A stretch of 64,000 bases of DNA. It comes from Thiocystis violascens DSM 198. GTDB taxonomy: Bacteria; Pseudomonadota; Gammaproteobacteria; Chromatiales; Chromatiaceae. The notes beneath the pieces are model-generated. The model was not told the DNA's origin. It made no database searches and worked only from the letters and a program-made list of their open reading frames with translations. Positions within the stretch are counted from its first letter, which is position 1. Every line of letters begins with the position of its first letter. The stretch spans positions 4,754,501-4,818,500 of the forward strand of contig NC_018012.1 in the NCBI RefSeq assembly GCF_000227745.2, read 5' to 3'. A program made the position numbers and the translations under genes. This document shows, one piece after another, positions 58,254 through 64,000 of this stretch.

Positions 58254-59531
58254 CTGGGAGAGGCTGGCCCGCACCCGGTCATAGCGTAGCCCGGCGGTGA
58301 GCCGCGCGACCTCGCTCAGCGGATGCTCCGCCTCGGCGAACAGGCCCAGAGCGTCCTGCTCGACATCTGGCCACAGGTAAGATTGGGGAACGTTGACGGA
58401 TGCCGATCGGTAGTTCCAGTAGCGAGTCGCGTCGCGCGCGACCTTGAGGGAATCGACGCCAAGGGTCCAGTCGGTCGCGCCGCTGGTCAGGTCCGCGACC
58501 AGGCGCCCGCCGGTCGTGTCGGATTCGGTCGGCACCCGCAACCGGAAAGGGCTGGTCTGGGTGCGCAGCGAATAATTGTCCATCAGATGATCGACGTTGA
58601 CGCTGTAGAACGCGGCGTGCAGCGCGTGCAGCGGACCCAGCACGACGTCCTGGTCGAATGTCAGCCGCCATTGGTCGCTGTCGCTGTAGGGCGAGTCCAT
58701 CGCCGAGCCGGCGAAGAGGACATCCCAATTGTGCGTGCGGTCGTACTTGAGTTCGAGCCGCGTGCCGTCGTTCGGGGTCAAGCCGAGCGTGATGCCGGCC
58801 GCGTCGCTGTTGAAGGCGCTACGCACCTCGTCGCCGTTGCCGTCCCGGTAATTGTCAGCGCTGCGCGACTGTCCGGTGACGCGCGCGAAGCCGAGCGGAT
58901 TGCCGAACGCGATGTCGGCGCCGGCGGATTGGGCCTCCGAGTTGCTGGTCAGGCCGCCGTTCAGTCGGACGCGCGGTGCCTCGCCCGCGCTGAAACGCGG
59001 GGTGTCGCGCTCGAACAAAATCGTCCCGCCGCTGCCGCCCCCACCATAGCGCACGGTCTGGGCGCTCTTGATCAGGGTCAGGCGGTCGAAGGCGTCCAGT
59101 TCGAGGAGCGTGGTCGGCGGGTCCATGCGGTTCGGGCAGCCACCGAAGGCATAGGCGCCGTCGATCAGGACATTGAGCTGGTTCTGACTCTGGCCGCGCA
59201 CGATGGGGTCGATGCCATGACCGCCCATGCGCGCGCCGGACACGCCCGGCAAACGGCGCAGCAGATCGCCGCCATCGGCCGGCAGCCCGGTACGCACATC
59301 TTGGATGGACGTCGAGAGGGTCGCGGCTGGATGGGTCGCCGCGCCCGGCGCGGTCACCAGGACTTCAGGCAGGAATGTCTCGGCCACGGGAGCGGCCGGC
59401 GGGCCAATGGATTCCCCGGACGCCGCAGTCATCGCCATGGCGCTGAGGAGGCTCATCCAGCCGAGCCTGGCATGGGGACGGCGTAAAGGGGCAATGCTGA
59501 AGCGATCAAACGAAAAGGGGGACGGCGACAT
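57357..59531 (-). CDS. TonB-dependent receptor, OprC/NosA-like (copper)
   Basis: A 724-residue outer-membrane receptor. Signal peptide (WMSLLSAMAMTAASGES), plug domain (ETFLPEVLVTAPGAATHPAA, LLRRLPGVSGARMGGHGIDP, DRLTLIKSAQTVRYGGGGSG) and 22-strand barrel ending FDRAYADHVNRANLDPFNPG, then AAVDF. GGCPNRMDPPT holds a CxxxM motif like the copper site of OprC. Start ATG 59531 is chosen for the signal peptide. The two-component system downstream on the same strand side may control it. Copper is inferred from the motif. Confidence 0.8.
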   Translation of the reverse strand: MSPSPFSFDRFSIAPLRRPHARLGWMSLLSAMAMTAASGESIGPPAAPVAETFLPEVLVTAPGAATHPAATLSTSIQDVRTGLPADGGDLLRRLPGVSGARMGGHGIDPIVRGQSQNQLNVLIDGAYAFGGCPNRMDPPTTLLELDAFDRLTLIKSAQTVRYGGGGSGGTILFERDTPRFSAGEAPRVRLNGGLTSNSEAQSAGADIAFGNPLGFARVTGQSRSADNYRDGNGDEVRSAFNSDAAGITLGLTPNDGTRLELKYDRTHNWDVLFAGSAMDSPYSDSDQWRLTFDQDVVLGPLHALHAAFYSVNVDHLMDNYSLRTQTSPFRLRVPTESDTTGGRLVADLTSGATDWTLGVDSLKVARDATRYWNYRSASVNVPQSYLWPDVEQDALGLFAEAEHPLSEVARLTAGLRYDRVRASLSQSRANATPVGPAWVWSPSRLYAAYYGRAAEDRTEHNLGGFLRYARDLRPGLELTASLSRSVRTADATERYLASNGNPASARWIGNPGLRPERHHQIDLTLTRTAASWRTGLEVFYDRVSDYILRDRAHGQSGILLSDNASIYRNVEAELAGGEWTGGIRLGAHWEAGASLAYVSAQNRTDGRAIAQIPPLNRYLSLEHRRESWSGGARMNWSDTQHRVDDDPLTGSGLDVGETPGWWALDLYGEARLGQHGRLRLGIDNLFDRAYADHVNRANLDPFNPGAVQVNEPGRVLWARAAVDF

Positions 59532-59589
59532 GCGGGATACCTCTCTGGATACGACGTCGAGGGTTCGACGGCAAGGATACCCGATCCTC

Positions 59590-59702
59590 GTAGGAGCCCG
59601 CTTGCGGGCGACATGACCCGCCAGTCGCTTTTGGGTCTGCCAAACCCATCGTTGGCAAGCAAACCCGCAGGCCCGCAAGTCGCCCGCAAGCGGGCTCCTA
59701 CG
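59590..59702. repeat. REP-like inverted pair (GTAGGAGCCCGCTTGCGGGC)
   Basis: 24-bp arms at about 59590-59613 and 59679-59702 are inverted copies, each with its own GCCCGCTTGCGGGC palindrome. They lie between the TonB receptor and the response regulator genes. This is a typical gammaproteobacterial REP/BIME doublet; it may aid mRNA 3'-end stability. Confidence 0.85.
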
Positions 59703-59762
59703 TCAATAAAGAGAATGGCTGGCGGCGACCTGGACTAGTCCGGACGACGACCCTGCCAAGGC

Positions 59763-61097
59763 TCAGGTCTCCGGCCGCCGGATGCCGTACTTGCCCAGCT
59801 TGTAGCGCAGCACCCGCTCGCTGATGCCGAGTTGCTCGGCGGCGTGGGTTTGAATCCAGTCGGTCTGCTCCAGGGCCGCCAGCAGCATGTCGCGCTCAAG
59901 GGCATCCAGGCGCTCCTGCAACAGGCCCTGATCGGCGGACAGGTCGGTACGCACCTCTTCGGGCAGGTCGGCGGGGAGCAGGACGCTGCCGCGCGCCAGG
60001 GTCAGACTGCGCTGGATGATGTGCTCCAGTTCGCGCACGTTCCCCGGATAGCGATAACGGACCAGCCGGTCCAGAGTCTCGGGGGCGAGTCGGGTCGGCC
60101 GCCGCGCATAGCGGGTCATGAAGTGCTCGATCAGGGACGGGATGTCCTCGCGCCGCTGGCGCAGCGGGGGGAGCGCGACGTCCAGCACCCGCAGCCGGAA
60201 GTAGAGATCCTCGCGAAACTGGCCGGTCTCGCACAGGGCGCGCAGGTCGCGGTTGGTGGCGGCCAGCACGCGGGTGCTCACCGCGATCTCGCGCTCGCTA
60301 CCGACTCGGGTGATGCGCTTCTCCTGGAGTGCGCGCAGCAGCTTGGATTGCAGCGCGGGCGGCAGTTCGCCGACTTCGTCGAGAAAGAGGGTGCCACTGG
60401 CGGCCCGCTCGAAGCAGCCGCGATGGGTGCGCTCCGCGCCGGTAAAGGCGCCTTTCTCATGACCGAACAGCTCGCTTTCGAAGAGGTTCTCCGGAATCGC
60501 CGCGCAGTTGACCTCGACGAAGGGGGCGTCCGGCGTCGGGCCGAGCAGATGGATGAGGCGCGCGATCAGCTCCTTGCCGGTGCCGGTCTCGCCGTGGATC
60601 AGCACGCTCCAGGGGCTGTCGGCCACGCGCCGTACCAGCGACAGGGTCTCCTGCATGGCGGGGCTGGTGCCGATAATCTCGATCGGCAGAGTGGCGTTGG
60701 CGACCGTCTCGGTCACCTCGATCACGTCCGCCGTCACCGCCACGCGCTGTTCCAACAGCTCGATTTTTTGCAGCAACTGGACGAGATCCACGGGCTTCTC
60801 CAGAAAGTCGTCCGCGCCGAGCTTCATCACCCGAACCGCCATGTCCACCGCGCCGAAGGCGGTGATGAGGATGGCGCGGACCAGTGGATTCAGCGCCTTT
60901 ATCCGTTCCAGCACTTGATCGCCGGTCATTCCCGGCATGCGATGGTCGAGCAGCGCGAGCTGGATCGGCGCGCGGCGAAAGATCTCCAATGCCTCGGTCC
61001 CATCGGCGGCGGCATGCACCTCATGGCCCTGCTTGCGCAGAAAGCCGGCCAGCAGCTCGCGCTGCATGGGGTCGTCATCGGCGATGAGAATATTCAT
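59763..61097 (-). CDS. NtrC-family sigma-54 response regulator
   Basis: A 444-residue regulator. Receiver domain (NILIADDDPMQRELLAGFLR, phospho-Asp in LALLDHRMPGM near residue 53). AAA+ domain with GETGTGKELIARLIH, GAFTGAERTHRGCFE (sigma-54 contact loop) and GTLFLDEVGELPP. Fis-type HTH at the end (THAAEQLGISERVLRYKLGK). It activates RpoN promoters. ATG 61097 (MNILIADDD) is preferred over an upstream start. The kinase gene lies 95 bp upstream in the same direction. Confidence 0.92.
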   Translation of the reverse strand: MNILIADDDPMQRELLAGFLRKQGHEVHAAADGTEALEIFRRAPIQLALLDHRMPGMTGDQVLERIKALNPLVRAILITAFGAVDMAVRVMKLGADDFLEKPVDLVQLLQKIELLEQRVAVTADVIEVTETVANATLPIEIIGTSPAMQETLSLVRRVADSPWSVLIHGETGTGKELIARLIHLLGPTPDAPFVEVNCAAIPENLFESELFGHEKGAFTGAERTHRGCFERAASGTLFLDEVGELPPALQSKLLRALQEKRITRVGSEREIAVSTRVLAATNRDLRALCETGQFREDLYFRLRVLDVALPPLRQRREDIPSLIEHFMTRYARRPTRLAPETLDRLVRYRYPGNVRELEHIIQRSLTLARGSVLLPADLPEEVRTDLSADQGLLQERLDALERDMLLAALEQTDWIQTHAAEQLGISERVLRYKLGKYGIRRPET

Positions 61098-61192
61098 CCG
61101 AACTCCCGGTGAAACCGCGTCCATGACGGTAGGCGTCGTTTTGAGTGATCAACCAGGTTAGCCCTCATCTGTGGCGTCGGAGTCGACGCGGG

Positions 61193-62761
61193 TTAATCGT
61201 TGGGTCGCGCGGGCAGGACGACGGTGACACACAACCGCCCGGGTCTTGGCACCGTCAGCAGCAGGCGCCCGCCGTGTGCGCTGACGATCCGCTGGGAGAT
61301 CGCCAGGCCCAGCCCGGTGCCAAGGGTCTTGGTGGTGAACCAGGGTTCCAGAATGCGCTCGACCTCGCCCGCCGGCAGTTCCAGTCCGTCGTTCTCCAGG
61401 GTGAGCCAGGTCTCGCCGTCCAGCCGTGCCAGACCGATCTGGAGCAGGCTCCCGGCGGGGCTGGCCTCAAGCGCGTTGCGCAGCAGGTTGTCGAGGACTT
61501 GGCGCAGCAGATCGGGATCGCCGAAGACCTGGGAGCTGGGCGACAGACTCGACTCCAGACCGATCCTGGCCTTCGTGATGGCCGGAGCGTAGAGGCTCAG
61601 TTGATCGACGATCAAGGCATCCAGCGCGAGACTGATGCGTCTCGGTTGGATCGGCCGGGCGTAGTCCAGGAGTCCCGTGACCGTGCCGTTGGTTCGTTGC
61701 ACCGCCTCGCGGACCAGCTCCAGCAGACGGCGGTGCTCGGCCGTCAGCTCCTCGGCCTCCATCTGCAAGCGTTGCAGCCCCATGGCCATGGCGTTCAGCG
61801 GGTTGCGGATTTCGTGGGCGATCGCCGCCGCCGCGCGTCCGAGCCCCGCTTCCTCGCGCTGGCGCGACAGCCGGCGCTCATAACCGAGACGCTGGCGCTC
61901 GTGGGCGCGCTGATGACGGTAGAGCACCCAGGTGCCGGCGCTGCCGGTCAGCACCAGCACCAGCACGAAGACGATGAACTCCCACCAGAGCCGGGCGCGC
62001 ATGCGCTGCAAGGGGCTCGCGTCCAGTTCCAGTCTCAGTTCGGCACCGGCCACCGGGGCGCTGGCCTGGGCGACCAGACGGCCGTCCGCCGCGCGACCCA
62101 GAGTGATTTGCGGCAATCCGGCGTTGTGCCCGGTGGCCAACGCGTTCCGGGTCTCGCCCAGGAGCCGAACCGAGATCACGCCGGGCAACTCGGCCACGGC
62201 GGCCAGCGCGCGCGGCAGGCCGATGGCCGCCTCCAGGGCCTCGGTTTGACGACTGTCCATGCCGACCAGCACGCACCCCCGACCCTGGCTCGCCGCCACG
62301 CCGAAGAGGATCGCATGCGCCCGCGGCAAACGGATGAGACGCTCCAGGGACGCGCAGTCCAGGGCCTCGGCGGTCTCCCAGTCCGCGGGTCCCTGCACCG
62401 TCGCGTCGGCGCGCACGATGCGGATGACCGACAGGCTCGCCTCGGCGGCGAAGGCGGCCAGCTCCTCGGTATGAAAGGGTGCGATGCTGTCCAGATAGTC
62501 GACGAAACGCGCCGACTGACCGAGAAAGCGGGTCAGAATGTGGCCCATCGCTTCCTCCGCCAGCAGCGCTCCGCGCGCGTGCAGGATCACCGCATCCGCC
62601 AGCAGACGAGCGTGCTCGCCGGCGTCGTCCTGAAAGGCGCGCTCGGCCTGACGGGTCTGCACGAAGAACCAGCCGAGCACCAGCGCGAAGAGCAGGCCGA
62701 ACACCAGCAGATGGCCCAGCCAGGGCGGCGGCAGGCGGCGCGCGCCCAAGTCAGCGTCCAC
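61193..62761 (-). CDS. membrane sensor histidine kinase
   Basis: A 522-residue NtrB/ZraS-like kinase. TM1 (LGHLLVFGLLFALVLGWFFV), a periplasmic sensor of about 240 residues, and TM2 (LWWEFIVFVLVLVLTGSAGT). HisKA with AIAHEIRNPLNAMAMGLQRL, N box LLRQVLDNLLRNALEASPAG and G box LGTGLGLAISQRIVSAHGGR. It partners the downstream NtrC-type regulator. GTG 62761, with GGGAG upstream, fits the end of the previous gene better than TTG 62803. The signal is unknown; metals or envelope stress would suit the family. Confidence 0.9.
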   Translation of the reverse strand: MDADLGARRLPPPWLGHLLVFGLLFALVLGWFFVQTRQAERAFQDDAGEHARLLADAVILHARGALLAEEAMGHILTRFLGQSARFVDYLDSIAPFHTEELAAFAAEASLSVIRIVRADATVQGPADWETAEALDCASLERLIRLPRAHAILFGVAASQGRGCVLVGMDSRQTEALEAAIGLPRALAAVAELPGVISVRLLGETRNALATGHNAGLPQITLGRAADGRLVAQASAPVAGAELRLELDASPLQRMRARLWWEFIVFVLVLVLTGSAGTWVLYRHQRAHERQRLGYERRLSRQREEAGLGRAAAAIAHEIRNPLNAMAMGLQRLQMEAEELTAEHRRLLELVREAVQRTNGTVTGLLDYARPIQPRRISLALDALIVDQLSLYAPAITKARIGLESSLSPSSQVFGDPDLLRQVLDNLLRNALEASPAGSLLQIGLARLDGETWLTLENDGLELPAGEVERILEPWFTTKTLGTGLGLAISQRIVSAHGGRLLLTVPRPGRLCVTVVLPARPND

Positions 62762-63164
62762 CCGTGCCACTCCCGCGCCCACCGCCTCCGAGTCCGCCGC
62801 CAAAGCCGCGTTGTCCGCCCTGCATGAGGCGCGCCCGTACCCCGGTGCGATCGAGCGACCCGAGATCGTCGGCGAGCGGCTCCAGACGCCCCCCAGTCAG
62901 CGGATCGCCAGACGCGCCGGGCCACAGCCGGACGAGCGCGCCGACCGCGATCCCCGGCGACCGGTTCGCCACCTCGACCGCGACCACCCGCGTCGGGTCC
63001 GCGCCCGCGCGTCCGTCCTCGACGCTCACGATGACCCGCTCCGCCTCGATGGCGAGGATCCGTGCCAAGACGGGATCCCCGGCGCCGACCGGCCACGCGG
63101 TCAGGCACAGCAGCATCGCCAAACCGACGAGCAGAGGATCAACGGAACGACCAGGAGAGGCCAC
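62751..63164 (-). CDS. small exported protein
   Basis: A 137-residue protein with a signal peptide (LLVGLAMLLCLTAWPVGAG). A beta-type domain follows (ARILAIEAERVIVSVEDGRA, VVAVEVANRSPGIAVGALVR, LWPGAS), then a Gly-rich tail (GGQRGFGGGLGGGGRGSG). It overlaps both the upstream barrel gene and the downstream kinase, so the four genes form one minus-strand operon. A periplasmic accessory or sensor-ligand role is possible but unproven. Confidence 0.6.
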   Translation of the reverse strand: MASPGRSVDPLLVGLAMLLCLTAWPVGAGDPVLARILAIEAERVIVSVEDGRAGADPTRVVAVEVANRSPGIAVGALVRLWPGASGDPLTGGRLEPLADDLGSLDRTGVRARLMQGGQRGFGGGLGGGGRGSGTGGR

Positions 63165-64000
63165 ATTGGATTACCTGTTGTTGGAATGACCGCTCCGCGC
63201 GCGTGGAAACGCTGTCGAGCCAGTCGATACCGCAGAACGCTTCGCCTTCGCCGGGACGGCGGCCAGGCAAGGCACGGCGCGCGGCAAACGTCAGACTGTG
63301 TTGCTCGTCCTCGCGCCTGACTTGCCGCGAGATTTCGGCATAGCGCGTCAACGACCAGCCCAGTCCGAGTTCAAGGCGCCAGCGTTCGGCGGGCGTGACG
63401 CGCAGCGCCAGGCCGAGGTCATCGCGGTCGTAGGTCTGGGCGGTCATGGAAGACTCGCACCGCGCGTGGGCGACCGACAGCACGCTGGCAACACTGGGCA
63501 GCCAATGGCGCGTCAAGTCCAGACCGACTCCGAACAGGTCATCGTCGCGGCGCACGGCCAGCGTGTCGTTCCGGTGCCGGTTGTCGGTGGACGCATTCCG
63601 CCCCGTGTCCGAGCCTCGTCCCGACCCTGCATCCGCGCCCGCGCCGGGACGCCCGGCCCAGGGTAGCGAGGCGTTGCGGTAGGCGAGTCGACGCAACTCG
63701 CCATTCAGCCCCAGCGTATGGCGGGCAGACAGCACGCGCGAATAACGGATTCCCACGGCCGCCTCGTCGCGCTCGTCAGCCGGGACCAACCGATCGCGAT
63801 ACGCGGCGCCCGCGACCGAGACCTTGAGCAAACCCGCGCCCGAGTTCGTCGCGCGGGTCCAATCGCCTGTCAGCGAGAGGCGATAGCTGTCGTTGTCCGC
63901 CTCGTTGTCGCGATACCAACCGCTCGCGATGAACCCAAACTCGGCGCCTGCGAGCGGCCATGCCCGCGCCGACTCGACGCCGTAGCGGGCAAAGGCCAGT
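63139..64000 (-). CDS. outer-membrane beta-barrel protein, C-terminal part (5' end outside window)
   Basis: The frame stays open to base 64000. The visible 286 residues alternate hydrophobic and polar residues with Tyr/Trp girdles (WYRDNEADNDSYRLSLTGDW, VAGAAYRDRLVPADERDEAA, DLGLALRVTPAERWRLELGL). The C-terminus ends CGLSWSFR, close to the terminal aromatic signal for BAM. It is followed by the small exported protein gene with a 26-nt overlap. Family not identified; a surface/porin-like barrel is the safest call. Confidence 0.6.
   Translation of the reverse strand, partial: LAFARYGVESARAWPLAGAEFGFIASGWYRDNEADNDSYRLSLTGDWTRATNSGAGLLKVSVAGAAYRDRLVPADERDEAAVGIRYSRVLSARHTLGLNGELRRLAYRNASLPWAGRPGAGADAGSGRGSDTGRNASTDNRHRNDTLAVRRDDDLFGVGLDLTRHWLPSVASVLSVAHARCESSMTAQTYDRDDLGLALRVTPAERWRLELGLGWSLTRYAEISRQVRREDEQHSLTFAARRALPGRRPGEGEAFCGIDWLDSVSTRAERSFQQQVIQCGLSWSFR

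Overview
The window is GC-rich, except for a few AT-richer foreign genes. It reads as a gammaproteobacterial chromosome, most likely a Chromatiales-type purple sulfur bacterium. That guess rests on protein style, GC content and the dense dispersed hairpin repeats, not on a marker gene. About 70 percent of the window is one Mu-like transposable prophage. It sits between a damaged genomic island on the left and ordinary chromosome on the right.

Left part (1-9.8 kb). The 3' end of a transposon (transposase C-terminus, AAA ATPase, then a terminus with repeated TTTGCAGTTAAT-type sites) abuts an island. The island holds an AlpA-like regulator, a primase/helicase cut in two by a 1310-bp IS3-family element with a 4-bp target duplication, a Zn-ribbon protein, a stand-alone M41-type HEAGH peptidase domain, a 30-bp inverted repeat, a roughly 790-bp minisatellite, and a ribbon-helix-helix-type gene. 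That last gene sits behind six CTAG half-sites spaced exactly 11 bp apart.

Prophage (about 9.8-53.65 kb). The gene order is Mu/B3-like: LexA-type repressor, operators, Ner-like regulator, a small MuA-N-domain paralogue, MuA transposase, MuB ATPase, a long early operon of tiny overlapping genes ending in HU, GemA and Mor, then accessory genes. Next come lysis genes (transglycosylase, holin-like, Rz1-like, amidase), terminase, DUF935 portal, MuF-type head protein, gpG, protease/scaffold and capsid. After these come fibre-like genes, DUF1320, tail terminator, tail tube, chaperone with a T TTT TTC frameshift site, tape measure and baseplate/tail-tip genes. Two antirepressor cassettes (Rha and KilA-N) each carry a structured leader, a paralogous small partner gene and a matching terminator.

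The most unusual feature lies just after the tail-tube gene. It is a two-repeat type I-E mini-CRISPR with an exact 61-nt period and one 32-nt spacer. The spacer closely resembles the phage's own tail-tube gene and keeps its reading frame, as expected if it targets a related competitor phage. A spacer-length segment after the second repeat resembles a tail-tube 3' end. No cas genes are present in the window.

Right part (53.7-64 kb). tRNA-Lys(TTT) with its terminator is followed by a purine-salvage group: apt, an N-terminally aberrant mtnP, and a divergent NCS2 permease whose ORF has lost its stop and runs antisense into the next gene. Then come an OprC/NosA-like TonB receptor with a CxxxM motif, an NtrC-type regulator and its sensor kinase, a small exported protein, and the 3' end of an outer-membrane barrel gene that runs off the window. 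Dispersed hairpin repeat families occur in host DNA, in prophage gaps and in-frame inside several genes.
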